From Lachnospiraceae bacterium (GTDB taxonomy: Bacteria; Bacillota; Clostridia; Lachnospirales; Lachnospiraceae): a stretch of DNA of 50,237 bases. The stretch spans positions 1-50,237 of the forward strand of contig JAFZLB010000063.1 of the NCBI GenBank assembly GCA_017551665.1, in the 5' to 3' direction. The notes beneath the pieces were generated by a model that saw nothing but the letters and a program-made list of their open reading frames with translations, searched no databases and was not told the origin of the DNA. Made by a program: the position numbers and the translations under genes. Shown here piece after piece: positions 1-8,499 of this stretch (position 1 is the first letter of the stretch; the number at the start of each line of letters is the position of its first letter).

Positions 1-324
1 CTCAATCCCTCCCTCGTGCTTTTTGACGAACCGATGAGCGCGCTGGATGTGGACACAAGGCTGCAGATGCGCGCGGAGCTCAAAAACATCCAAAAGACCT
101 TCGGCACGACGATCATTTATGTCACGCATGATCAGGAAGAGGCCTTCGCGCTGTCCGACCGCATCATGGTCATGGACGAGGGCACGATCAGCCAGCTGGA
201 TACGCCGGAGGCGATCTGCGCCGCGCCCGCCAATGACTATGTGCAGTCCTTCGTGCTGGACAACCTCCGTCTGAAGATGGATTCGCTGTCGCGCTTCGCG
301 GCCTCCGACGGAGGCAAACGATGA
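1..324 (+). CDS. ABC transporter ATP-binding protein, C-terminal part (5' truncated by window)
   Basis: Nucleotide-binding subunit that hydrolyses ATP for an ABC importer. The reading frame is open from base 1, so the gene starts outside the window. Visible are the Walker B stretch LVLFDEP, the D-loop SALD and the switch histidine in VTHD, followed by only about 65 residues, so a long C-terminal TOBE regulatory domain is absent. The ATGA overlap at 321-324 couples it to the permease gene. It belongs to the spermidine/iron/thiamine/2-aminoethylphosphonate group of importers. The substrate cannot be read from this fragment. Confidence 0.9.
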   Translation, partial: LNPSLVLFDEPMSALDVDTRLQMRAELKNIQKTFGTTIIYVTHDQEEAFALSDRIMVMDEGTISQLDTPEAICAAPANDYVQSFVLDNLRLKMDSLSRFAASDGGKR

Positions 325-1925
325 CAAGGCAGGGGAAGGGAAGCAGGGCGGCGCATCTGCTGATCGCGCTGGTCTTTCTCGTCAGTGTCATCCTGCCGAT
401 CTGCTCCATGTTCCTCCGCATCACGGGGGAAGGCTTTTCCAAACTGACCTCATCGCCGCAGTTTTCGGACGCGGTATGGAATTCGCTGAAAACCGCGCTC
501 TTAAGCACGGTGATTTCGCTTGTGCTGTCGCTTGCCGCGGCCTGGTGTGTGGAGCGCAGCGCGCTGCCGTTCAAGGGACTGTTCCGCATTTTGTTCGTCA
601 TCCCGATTCTGATTCCGTCCATCTCGCAGGCCTTCGGTCTGATCGCGCTGTTCGGCAACAACGGGATGCTGACAAAGCTGTTCCGGCTGTCCTTTACGAT
701 TTACGGCATGCCCGGCATTGTCACCGGAAGCGTGCTGTATTCCTTTCCGGTCGCCTTTCTGATGTTTGATTCCATGCTGAAATATGAGGACGGGCTGCCG
801 CATACGGCGGCAAGGGTGCTGGGCGTTTCCGCCTTTCGCAGGTTCAAAGACCTGACGCTGCCCTATCTGCGCAGGACGATTATTTCCGCCTTCTTCGCCA
901 TCTTCACGATTGCCGTCACGGATTACGGCGTGGCGCTGATGGTCGGCGGACATGTGCGGACGATGCCGGTGCTGATGTACAACCTTTCGGTCAAGAACGC
1001 GGACTACGCCTCGGGCAGCGTCGTCGGCGCACTGCTGCTGATCCCGGCGGTGATCGCCTTTGCGCTCGACGTGATCCAGCAGGAGCGCGCACAGTCTTCC
1101 TTTACGGTGACGCCGGTGGAGAAGGAACAGCATCCGCTCGCGACGCTGTTTTCGATTGTGTTTTCCGCCGTCATCAGCCTCTGCATTCTGGCGCCGGTGC
1201 TGACCTTCCTGTTTATGGTCTTTATGACGCGTTATCCGAACGACCCGACCTTTACTTTGTATCATGTGCTGAAAACCGTGGATCGGGGCGCGCTGACCTT
1301 CCTCGGGTATTCCGCGCTGTATGCGCTGTTGGCCGCCTTGATCGGCACGGTCTTCGGCTTTGCCTGCGCCTACGCGACGGCGAGACAGAAGGGAAAGCTC
1401 TCGCGCTTCGTGCATCTGTTTTCGCTGACGTCCATGGCGATTCCCGGCATTGTGCTCGGTCTTTCCTACATCATCTTTTTCCACGCCCGCGCGATCTACG
1501 GGACGATCTGGATCATCGTGATGGTGAACATCGTCCACTTTTTCGCCTCGCCCTATCTGATGATGTATAACACCCTCGCGAAGGTGAATCCGAATCTGGA
1601 AGCGGTGGGGCTGACGCTCGGCGTCGGAAGGCTGCGCATCATCCGGGATGTCATTTTGCCGAAGGTGCGGCACACGCTCGTGGAAATGTTCGGATACTTT
1701 TTTGTGAATACGATGATGACGATTTCGGCGGTCAGCTTTCTTTCGCCGCCTTCGCCCAAGCCTGTCGCGCTGATGATCAATACCTTTTCGGAGCAGCGGC
1801 AGATGGAGAGCGCGGCTTTTGTGTCCCTGCTGATCTTTGTCGTGAATCTGTTGATGCGTACACTGGTCACTCATGTGTTTGGAGGTGGAAAAAATGGAGA
1901 AATCAATCGAGGAACTGATCTATGA
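321..1925 (+). CDS. ABC importer permease with two fused transmembrane domains
   Basis: A 534-residue membrane protein forming the whole translocation pore of the importer. Two binding-protein-dependent permease domains lie in tandem. Each carries an EAA-type loop that docks on the ATPase: AARVLGVSAFRRFKDLTLP near residue 165 and LEAVGLTLGVGRLRIIRD near 430. This fused layout and length match ThiP, FbpB/AfuB and the 2-aminoethylphosphonate permeases. The start overlaps the ATPase stop (ATGA), and the 3' end overlaps the next small gene by 32 bases. No substrate-binding protein gene is visible; it may lie upstream of the window. Confidence 0.88.
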   Translation: MTRQGKGSRAAHLLIALVFLVSVILPICSMFLRITGEGFSKLTSSPQFSDAVWNSLKTALLSTVISLVLSLAAAWCVERSALPFKGLFRILFVIPILIPSISQAFGLIALFGNNGMLTKLFRLSFTIYGMPGIVTGSVLYSFPVAFLMFDSMLKYEDGLPHTAARVLGVSAFRRFKDLTLPYLRRTIISAFFAIFTIAVTDYGVALMVGGHVRTMPVLMYNLSVKNADYASGSVVGALLLIPAVIAFALDVIQQERAQSSFTVTPVEKEQHPLATLFSIVFSAVISLCILAPVLTFLFMVFMTRYPNDPTFTLYHVLKTVDRGALTFLGYSALYALLAALIGTVFGFACAYATARQKGKLSRFVHLFSLTSMAIPGIVLGLSYIIFFHARAIYGTIWIIVMVNIVHFFASPYLMMYNTLAKVNPNLEAVGLTLGVGRLRIIRDVILPKVRHTLVEMFGYFFVNTMMTISAVSFLSPPSPKPVALMINTFSEQRQMESAAFVSLLIFVVNLLMRTLVTHVFGGGKNGEINRGTDL

Positions 1926-2073
1926 GGAAACCGATCAGCGCCTGAAGCAGATGGGCGCGCCGGACTATGTCTTTCCGAAAAAAATCAACCGGACAGACAT
2001 CATCGGCATTGTTGCTTCCGTCGGCATCAGCCTGCTGCTGATCGTACTTTGCATGACGGGGGTGATTAACTGA
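1894..2073 (+). CDS. Small single-span membrane protein between permease genes
   Basis: A 59-residue protein with a charged N-terminal half (MEKSIEELIYEETDQRLKQM) and one C-terminal transmembrane segment (IIGIVASVGISLLLIVLCM). The ATG at 1894 was chosen because GGAGGTG lies at 1881-1887 with good spacing; an earlier in-frame ATG at 1873 has no such site. It overlaps the ABC permease by 32 bases and ends one base into the NCS1 permease start (TGATG). Tight coupling on both sides suggests an accessory subunit of one of the two transporters. I do not recognise the family. Confidence 0.7.
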   Translation: MEKSIEELIYEETDQRLKQMGAPDYVFPKKINRTDIIGIVASVGISLLLIVLCMTGVIN

Positions 2074-3509
2074 TGGCCAAGATAAGTCACGCGGAGTACA
2101 TCCGCAGGGAAACCGTCACCGGCACCGTGCCGATGCTGCGTAGCGAGAGACAGTACGGCTTTTGGGATTTGTTTCTGACCACCAGCGGCTTTTCCATCGC
2201 GACCTGGTGTTACACGCAGGGTGCGTATGTCGCGCAGTTTTTGTCCTTCAAGCAGATGCTGATCAACATCTTCTGCTTCAACATTGTCTGGATTCTGATT
2301 GAGTGCATTCCGGTGCTGTTTGCGGTGCGCTACGGCATTGACCTCTGGGTCTGGCTGCGCTCCGTGCTCGGCAAGAAGGGTGTCATCATTTTTGCCACGG
2401 TGATCAGTATGGCAAACTTCGGCTGGTACGCCGTGAACGCGCAGCTCTTCGCCTCGTCCATGATCAATTTGTTCGGGGGCTTCGGCATTGTGCTGAATCC
2501 CGAACTATGGAAGCCCGTGCTGGGCGTGCTCTGTGTTGTGTTGGGAACGCTGATCGCCCTGGGCGGCCCGGACGTCATCAAGTGGGCGAACCGCTTTTTA
2601 GTGACGGCGCTGCTCATCGTCGGTGCCATTGTTGTCGTCATCGCCTTTACGGCGGTGCCCTTGAGCGACATGCTGGCGGTGCAGCCGGACACGAGCCTGT
2701 ACGAGACCGGGCTTGGACGCTTCATGCTGAGCGCGGAAGGGAATGTGGCCTTCGCCTTTTCCTGGTCCACGCAGGCGCTGGTGCTGCCGCGTCTTGCGAA
2801 GACCGAGCGCGGCGGTTATTGGTCGACTTCCCTGGCCTACGGCGTGGTCGCGCCTTTCTTTGTGGCGGCCGGCGGCGTCATGGCCATCGCGATGTGTGTC
2901 CGGACGGGCGTCTATGTGGATGACCCCACGCTGATGCTGTCCACGCTGGCGGGGCCGGGCTTCGCGCTGTTGAGCCTGCTGATGGTGACCTTCGCGAATA
3001 TCGGCACGCAGGGCACCGGTTCTTATGTCAACTGCATGATTGTGAAGAGCGGTCTGCCGAAGGTGAGCTACCGGCTGCTGGTCATTCTCGCGGCGATTTA
3101 CGTTTCGGCGCTGACCGTCTGGGGCTGGGTCATGGACAACTTCGGTTCCTTCATTTCCATGGCGGCGCAGATCCAGGGGCCGATCATCGGGATGACGGTG
3201 GTGGATTATCTGATTGTGAAGAAGCGCAAGATCAGTCTGAAGTCGCTCTTTAATATTGATGACCACAAGGCCTATGAGTTCACCGGCGGCTTTAACCTCG
3301 TGGGCCTCGGCTGCATGCTGATTGCCTTTGTCACGAACATTGTGTTCATTTACAATCCGCTGACCGCGGAGATCAAGAGCTCGATCTTCCTTGTGCTCAC
3401 CGGCAGCGGCTATACGGCGGTCTGCGGGGGATTGCTGTATTGGCTCGCTTCGCTGACGCCGCTCAGGAAGTATATGCTGCGGGATAGAGACGAATTAGAA
3501 ATTGTGTGA
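2073..3509 (+). CDS. NCS1-family permease (cytosine/purine/thiamine/HMP type)
   Basis: A 478-residue polytopic protein with about twelve hydrophobic segments, resembling the nucleobase:cation symporter-1 family (CodB, CytX, allantoin and thiamine permeases). The N-terminal region FWDLFLTTSGFSIATWCYTQG and the internal stretch NIGTQGTGSYVNC are typical of this fold. Translation is coupled to the upstream 59-residue gene by a one-base TGATG overlap. Together with the downstream kinase it suggests uptake followed by trapping through phosphorylation. Family members carry different substrates (cytosine, hydroxymethylpyrimidine, thiamine, hydantoins), so the substrate is left open. Confidence 0.82.
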   Translation: MAKISHAEYIRRETVTGTVPMLRSERQYGFWDLFLTTSGFSIATWCYTQGAYVAQFLSFKQMLINIFCFNIVWILIECIPVLFAVRYGIDLWVWLRSVLGKKGVIIFATVISMANFGWYAVNAQLFASSMINLFGGFGIVLNPELWKPVLGVLCVVLGTLIALGGPDVIKWANRFLVTALLIVGAIVVVIAFTAVPLSDMLAVQPDTSLYETGLGRFMLSAEGNVAFAFSWSTQALVLPRLAKTERGGYWSTSLAYGVVAPFFVAAGGVMAIAMCVRTGVYVDDPTLMLSTLAGPGFALLSLLMVTFANIGTQGTGSYVNCMIVKSGLPKVSYRLLVILAAIYVSALTVWGWVMDNFGSFISMAAQIQGPIIGMTVVDYLIVKKRKISLKSLFNIDDHKAYEFTGGFNLVGLGCMLIAFVTNIVFIYNPLTAEIKSSIFLVLTGSGYTAVCGGLLYWLASLTPLRKYMLRDRDELEIV

Positions 3510-3565
3510 TACAGGTGGTACGGGGCGCAATCCGAATATCACAAAAAGGTAAAGGAGAGAGACAG

Positions 3566-4450
3566 ATGCGGGATGACAGCAGCATGATGAAGAATATCGC
3601 GGGCGTGCTCGCCTGCGCGGAAAGCGACATCGTGAACTTCAGTGAGATCAAGGAAGGGCTGACGAATACCTCGTATTCTTTTGAAGTCGCGGGGCAGAAG
3701 TACGTGTACCGCCACCCCGGCGATGGCACGGAGGCCATCATCTCCCGTGCGCATGAGAAGCAGTCGCTGGAGCTTGCGAAGAGCATCGGCGCGGACCCCA
3801 CCTACATCTTCATGGACGAAGAGAAGGGCTGGAAGATCAGCCGCTTCGTGGAAGGCATCCGCACACCGTCCTACGACAGCTTCGAGGATTCGAAGCGCGT
3901 GCTCGCGGTGATGAAGAAGCTGCATGAGCGCAGGCTCTCCGTGGACTGGTCCTTCCTGCCCTGGGAGGAAGCTCTGAAAATTGAAGAGCTGCTGCGTGCC
4001 GGCGACGGCATCGACGACCCCGGCTTCGAGCTGCTGAAGGAGCAGGTCGGGAAGTGCTATAAGAAGTGCGAGGGCGACGGCGTGGAAACGCGTTTTTGCC
4101 ACTGCGACACCTACGCGCCCAACTGGATGCTGACGGACACGGAGACCATCCTGATTGACTGGGAATACGCCGGCAACGCGGACCCCGGCTGCGATCTCGG
4201 CACCTACATCATGGACTCCATGTGGGAAGTGCCCGAGGCCGAGAAGTTCATCAGGGAATACTGCGGCGAAGACATGACGGACACGCAGCTCTTTCACTAC
4301 CTTGCGTACACGGCCATCCTCTCTTACTATTGGTACGTCTGGGCGATCTACCGCGAATCCTGCGGCGCCGACATGGGCGACAGCCTCCCCAACTGGCACA
4401 TCATGGCGCAGCGTTACGCCTCGTATCTGGTGGAAAAGCATCAGCTTTGA
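3566..4450 (+). CDS. Choline/ethanolamine/thiamine kinase-like phosphotransferase (APH fold)
   Basis: A 294-residue kinase of the aminoglycoside-phosphotransferase/choline-kinase superfamily. The catalytic loop is HCDTYAPN (H179, D181, N186) and the metal-binding motif is IDWEYAGNADPGCDLG (D198). The start at 3566 follows AAAGGAGAGAGACAG; a GTG at 3506 in the same frame overlaps the permease stop and is less likely. LicA-type choline kinases and ThiK thiamine kinase both belong here and both occur next to transporters. As last gene of the operon it probably phosphorylates the imported compound. The exact substrate is inference only. Confidence 0.8.
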   Translation: MRDDSSMMKNIAGVLACAESDIVNFSEIKEGLTNTSYSFEVAGQKYVYRHPGDGTEAIISRAHEKQSLELAKSIGADPTYIFMDEEKGWKISRFVEGIRTPSYDSFEDSKRVLAVMKKLHERRLSVDWSFLPWEEALKIEELLRAGDGIDDPGFELLKEQVGKCYKKCEGDGVETRFCHCDTYAPNWMLTDTETILIDWEYAGNADPGCDLGTYIMDSMWEVPEAEKFIREYCGEDMTDTQLFHYLAYTAILSYYWYVWAIYRESCGADMGDSLPNWHIMAQRYASYLVEKHQL

Positions 4451-4463
4451 CTTGACGATTGTG

Positions 4464-4492
4464 AGCCCCTGCCTCCCGGCGGGGGCTTCTTC
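4464..4492 (+). terminator. Terminator of the transporter-kinase operon
   Basis: Ten-base arms AGCCCCTGCC and GGCGGGGGCT pair around a four-base loop just after the kinase stop. The trailing tract is only partly T-rich (TCTTCCATT), so it may be a modest terminator. Confidence 0.65.
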
Positions 4493-4569
4493 CATTCTAA
4501 TTATCAAATAACAAGCACGCCCGTAAAAAAGAAAAGCAAAAAGCGATGAAAAACCATCCTTTTGTGGGG

Positions 4570-4598
4570 ATGACATGGCTGATTATGCATGTTATAAA
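4570..4598 (+). promoter_or_regulatory. Promoter of the surface adhesin gene
   Basis: ATGACA (4570-4575), a 17-base spacer and TATAAA (4593-4598) preceded by TG at 4590-4591 form an extended -10 promoter. Transcription should begin near 4605, leaving a leader of about 105 nt before the start at 4710. Confidence 0.65.
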
Positions 4599-4609
4599 GT
4601 ATGATATCT

Positions 4610-4709
4610 GGTTATGAAACTCTCGCAGGGCACAAGATGTGGCACTGTGGGAGTGTATCTGCATAGAAACTGTAAACCGTCACAAGAGAGGGAAAGTGGA
4701 GGAGAGAAC
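4610..4709 (+). promoter_or_regulatory. Structured 5' leader of the adhesin mRNA
   Basis: Within the leader, CTCTCGCAG (4620-4628) can pair over nine positions, two of them G-U, with CTGTGGGAG (about 4645-4653) around GGCACAAGATGTGGCA. GGTT just upstream could also pair with AACC at about 4676-4679. The GAAACT sequence occurs on both sides. I could not match it to a riboswitch class, including c-di-GMP-I and -II, so it is called only a candidate structured leader. Confidence 0.35.
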
Positions 4710-7700
4710 ATGAAAGCACACAGAAAAGCACTGGCAAAGTTGCTGGCTGCGGTCATGCTTGTGTCATCGGCTGTCGGGAGCAACGCGAACGTCCTGACTG
4801 CCTATGCGCAGGAACCCGGCACGACAGAGGAAGCCGCGGCATGGGAAGTCGCGGAAGAGACGGCGGAAGAGGAAGCTGTCGCGGAAGAGGTCGTTGCGGA
4901 AGAAGCGGCTGAAGCAGAGGAAGAGGTCGCGGAAAAAGCCGCGGAGGAAGCAGAAGAAGCCGCTTCCGAAGACGCCGCGCAGGAGCAGGAGACTGCGGAT
5001 GCGCAGGAAGGCGCGGCAGCAGCCGAAGCAGTCACGGAGCCGCAAACCCAGGAAAATCAAGGGGAAGAGGTTGTGACACAAGTGTCGGAAACAGAGACGG
5101 AAACGCCGACTGATGAAGTCAACGAAAATCTGATCACGATCTTCTATCAGGCCTCCGAGGGCGGCAGCGTATCCGTCGCTTCGGAGCAAATCGACATCAG
5201 CAAGGGACAACAGCAGGCACAGGGAAGCATGGCCATCGTCAATGAGGGCTATCGTTTCCTTTACTGGCAGACGGCAGATCAGTCCGCCATCATGTCCTTT
5301 GACTGGAGCTTCGCCCCGATGATCTGGGGTGGCGAAACCGGAGACATCACCTACGTCGCAGTCTTTGAAAAAGACGCTGCGGCGGAGCAGACCGCGCAGG
5401 CCGCGGAGGAACCCGCGATGCCGGCCTTCAGCGGCGAAGCCGTGACCGTGAAGGGAATCCGCGTGACCGCGGAAGCCGGAGAGGGCATCTTCCCGGAAGG
5501 CACGACAATGGAAGTGTCCGATGTGTCCAAAGACACCGCGATCGCTGCCGCGGAAGACGCGATGGGCAGTGATACGGAAGTCATCGACGCGGTCGGTGTG
5601 GACATCACCTTCAAGAACGCGGATGGCGAAAAGATCGAGCCGGAGAATCAGCAGAGTGTCGCCGTGACGATCAGCCTGCCGAAGAGTGAGCAGCTGGAAG
5701 TCACGGATGGCGAGGACGCGGAGTTTGCCGTCGTCCACAAGGCCGACAGCGGTGAGACCGAAGTCGTCAGCGAAGACGCAAGCGTGGACGGCGCCAGCTT
5801 CGACGGGAATGCGTTTTCGTTGTATGTCATTGCAACGGCGTCCGGTTATAATTCCAATAATCCCAGTCACCGGGGAATGGCCCAGTGGGGCGGTCGCTAT
5901 GAAATGTATGTAGGCTTTGAAATCACGCTGCTGAGTGATTCCAAATCAAACGGGAAATATAATAGCGGTACATGGTCAATTACCGATGGAAATGACAAGA
6001 TTCAGATTGTTGAAGGTTCCGAAGTCAGCGGTGGTGATGCTGTGCAGCCGCAGGTTGAGATTGAAGCACTGAAAAAAGGAACGGCAACCGTAAGCTTTAA
6101 GCGTGGCAACGGAAAAACGGATCATTTCTATATCAACGTTGTGGAACCTGGGACGAATAAGCTTAAAGTCGGTCATATTGATGTCGACCTGAATCTTCCT
6201 TACACATATTCCATCAACGATGTAAAAAAAAGCGACACCTATACCTTGACGCGTGATGACTATAAAAAAGTTAAAATCTTCGTGTTCAACGGCAGCGACT
6301 ATGAATTGATGGATGTAACCGGTGATAAGAATGGTTCTCATCCTGAGATCCGTTTCGAGGAGAGCTTTGATATCGGGACGTATGACAATCCGACGAAGTA
6401 TAAGGTCACGTTCGAAAAGACCATCCAGAAGGAAGGCATCGACATTCCTATTTCCTTTGCGGTATCAGGTATTACCTATTGGGGCAGTTCCAACACCTGC
6501 CAGATGGGTGCCAATGCCGGCTATGCGGTACCGGATAAGAATAATTCCGGTATTGATGTTGCGCCGCCGGGAGAGGGTTCCGCGAAAACGGGACAGATTA
6601 TCATAAATAAAGAAGTTACCGGCGCAAGTGTTACAGGGAATAACGTACAGTATAGTTTTACAATCACGGAGGAAGCTGGAACCAGTGAAACACTGTACGT
6701 TAATGTAGGAACAGAAGGGCAGGGTTCCGCAACACTCTCCAATCTGGGTTTTGGAACCTACACCATCAAGGAGGTAGACCCTGACAACGTAAAGCCGAAT
6801 GAGGATGCCGAGTACCTGTCGACAACGTACAGGGTTGGTGAAGCGGAAGCGAATACAGAGTCCGCAACGGTTACACTGAGTCCGAACAACCTTGAAGGGA
6901 CTGTTTATGTCACCAATAGCTACGAAGAAAACAAAACCGGCAGTCTGACAATCACCAAGACGGTAAGGTCTGATGATCAGTCCGAGACCGGAGAGGACAA
7001 GGAGTATTCCTTCAATATTCTGGATGCTGCAGGTGACAAGTGGAACAGTGAACCGATCACGATAACCGGAAACGGTTCTGTTACCGTAAATGACATCCCC
7101 GAAGGCACATACATCGTTGAGGAAGTCAATGCGAATCAGTCTCCGGTAGACGGCTATATCATGACGACGACGGTGGACCCCGCTGCGAGCAAAACCAGGG
7201 CAGTGGCGAATCCCGGTACGGTCACGATTGTGGCAGGAGAAACAGCGCAGGTAAACTTCACCAACACATATAAGTACAACATCACGACCATCCGCGGCAC
7301 AAAGGTTTGGGTGGATGACAACAATGCAGACGGACAGCGCCCGGGTTACATCGACTTGCAGCTGAAGGACGAGAATGGAGGTATCGCAAAAGAAATAACG
7401 GTGCGTGGCAGTCAGCAGAGCCCTTTGATCACGCGTGCGGTGGCAACGCTCAAAGACGACGAGTGGAACTTCGAATTCGAGGTAGAGAAGTATGACGGGG
7501 ATGGCAATGAGATCGACTACACCCGCTATACTATCGCTGAAACACAGGTGAATGGATACCAAACTCCTGTCATCGAAGGAAGTGTACAAGACGGGTTCAG
7601 GATTACCAATACCCTGGACTGGAATAAGATCACTGTCACCGTCTCCGGCAGAAAGGTCTGGGAGGATGACGGCAGAGCGCACAACAACGCGAACGAGGTA

Positions 7701-8342
7701 CAGCTGACCTTAACCGGCAGGCCTGCTTCCGCGCAGTCCATAAATGCTATCGTTCCGGATCCGGCAGCTGCGACGGGCAGAATGATTGCGGTCGCGCCCT
7801 CCGAACAGACGTGGAATAATGTGGCATGGAACGACGACGAGTTTAGATTTACCGTGCCGAAGTATGACCAATTCGGCAACAGGTACGAATTTGATCTTAA
7901 CGAGACGCAGGTCGAAGGTTACGAGTCAAAGATCAGCGGAAACGCGGAGGATGGTTTTGTGGTCACAAATACGTTGCAGATCCCGCCGACAACGCCGCCA
8001 CCGGCGACACCGACAACGCCGGCGACACCGACAACGCCTGCGACACCGACAACGCCGACAACACCGACAACACCGACAACACCGACGACGCCGACAACGA
8101 CACCGGACCCGGTGCCCGTGCCGGAAGAAGCGGAAGTGTTGGGCGCACGCAGAGACGACGCGGAGACAGAGCCTGTCGCGGAGGTGCTGGGCGCGACGAG
8201 AGTCGTCGAAAACCAGGAAGTGCTGGGCGCACGCAGAGCACAGACCGGCGACATGGACATGACAATGCACTACATGCTCCTGTTTGGCGCGGCGGCCATG
8301 CTCACCTTCTTCGTCACGGTCAAGCGCAAAAAACGGGATTGA
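4710..8342 (+). CDS. Secreted Cna-B-type surface adhesin with variant sortase signal
   Basis: A 1210-residue cell-wall protein. The start at 4710 follows GGAGGAGAGAAC and opens a signal peptide (KAHRKALAKLLAAVMLVSSA). Then come an Ala/Glu-rich tract (about residues 35-125), an InlB-repeat-like segment with YQASEGGSVSV, a module with IFPEGTTMEV and VDITFKNADGEKIEP common in clostridial adhesins, an Ig-like region, two SpaA/DUF5979-like repeats with TNSYE and TNTYKYN boundaries, and two Cna-B domains beginning GTKVWVDD and GRKVWEDD. A Thr-Pro linker, three VLGA(R/T)R motifs, AQTGD, a hydrophobic helix and KRKKRD end the protein, as expected for sortase anchoring. It is monocistronic with its own promoter and terminator. 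The ligand is unknown. Confidence 0.85.
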   Translation: MKAHRKALAKLLAAVMLVSSAVGSNANVLTAYAQEPGTTEEAAAWEVAEETAEEEAVAEEVVAEEAAEAEEEVAEKAAEEAEEAASEDAAQEQETADAQEGAAAAEAVTEPQTQENQGEEVVTQVSETETETPTDEVNENLITIFYQASEGGSVSVASEQIDISKGQQQAQGSMAIVNEGYRFLYWQTADQSAIMSFDWSFAPMIWGGETGDITYVAVFEKDAAAEQTAQAAEEPAMPAFSGEAVTVKGIRVTAEAGEGIFPEGTTMEVSDVSKDTAIAAAEDAMGSDTEVIDAVGVDITFKNADGEKIEPENQQSVAVTISLPKSEQLEVTDGEDAEFAVVHKADSGETEVVSEDASVDGASFDGNAFSLYVIATASGYNSNNPSHRGMAQWGGRYEMYVGFEITLLSDSKSNGKYNSGTWSITDGNDKIQIVEGSEVSGGDAVQPQVEIEALKKGTATVSFKRGNGKTDHFYINVVEPGTNKLKVGHIDVDLNLPYTYSINDVKKSDTYTLTRDDYKKVKIFVFNGSDYELMDVTGDKNGSHPEIRFEESFDIGTYDNPTKYKVTFEKTIQKEGIDIPISFAVSGITYWGSSNTCQMGANAGYAVPDKNNSGIDVAPPGEGSAKTGQIIINKEVTGASVTGNNVQYSFTITEEAGTSETLYVNVGTEGQGSATLSNLGFGTYTIKEVDPDNVKPNEDAEYLSTTYRVGEAEANTESATVTLSPNNLEGTVYVTNSYEENKTGSLTITKTVRSDDQSETGEDKEYSFNILDAAGDKWNSEPITITGNGSVTVNDIPEGTYIVEEVNANQSPVDGYIMTTTVDPAASKTRAVANPGTVTIVAGETAQVNFTNTYKYNITTIRGTKVWVDDNNADGQRPGYIDLQLKDENGGIAKEITVRGSQQSPLITRAVATLKDDEWNFEFEVEKYDGDGNEIDYTRYTIAETQVNGYQTPVIEGSVQDGFRITNTLDWNKITVTVSGRKVWEDDGRAHNNANEVQLTLTGRPASAQSINAIVPDPAAATGRMIAVAPSEQTWNNVAWNDDEFRFTVPKYDQFGNRYEFDLNETQVEGYESKISGNAEDGFVVTNTLQIPPTTPPPATPTTPATPTTPATPTTPTTPTTPTTPTTPTTTPDPVPVPEEAEVLGARRDDAETEPVAEVLGATRVVENQEVLGARRAQTGDMDMTMHYMLLFGAAAMLTFFVTVKRKKRD
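7980..8112 (+). repeat. Thr-Pro coding tandem repeat (cell-wall linker)
   Basis: Degenerate nine-base repeats of the form CCGACAACG encode a (TPT)n linker that would span the cell wall between the Cna-B domains and the sorting signal. Copy number may vary between strains. Confidence 0.8.
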
Positions 8343-8384
8343 TTGACACTCCCGACAGAAGCGCAAAAAGGAAGTAACAAAAAG

Positions 8385-8420
8385 ACAGCCGGCGGCAGGC
8401 AACACCGTCGGCTGTTTTTT
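8385..8420 (+). terminator. Intrinsic terminator after the adhesin gene
   Basis: Arms ACAGCCGGCGG (8385-8395) and CCGTCGGCTGT (8405-8415) pair with one G-T position and are followed directly by a run of T to 8420. Confidence 0.85.
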
Positions 8421-8449
8421 CGGAATCGTCGTCCGACCGGCGCGGCGGG

Positions 8450-8478
8450 TATACATTTACGCGGTTTTGCGGTACAAT
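8450..8478 (+). promoter_or_regulatory. Promoter of the PRTase-like gene
   Basis: TATACA (8450-8455), a 17-base spacer and TACAAT (8473-8478) precede the start at 8500 by a normal distance. The -35 box matches only four of six consensus bases. Confidence 0.45.
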
Positions 8479-8499
8479 AGGGTGCAAGGAGGTTGTGCC

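Noticed and set aside
501-1874. Minus-strand open frame of 457 codons over the ABC permease
   Set aside because: Charged, His/Arg/Gln-rich translation without domains; the permease on the plus strand is certain.
4605-4709. c-di-GMP riboswitch before the adhesin gene
   Set aside because: The GGGCAC and GAAAC words recall the class II aptamer, but the AGTGCAACC-type partner and pseudoknot are missing, so I do not assign a class.
7980-8112. Short regular repeats resembling a CRISPR array
   Set aside because: Units are nine bases without spacers, lie in frame in the adhesin and encode a Thr-Pro linker.
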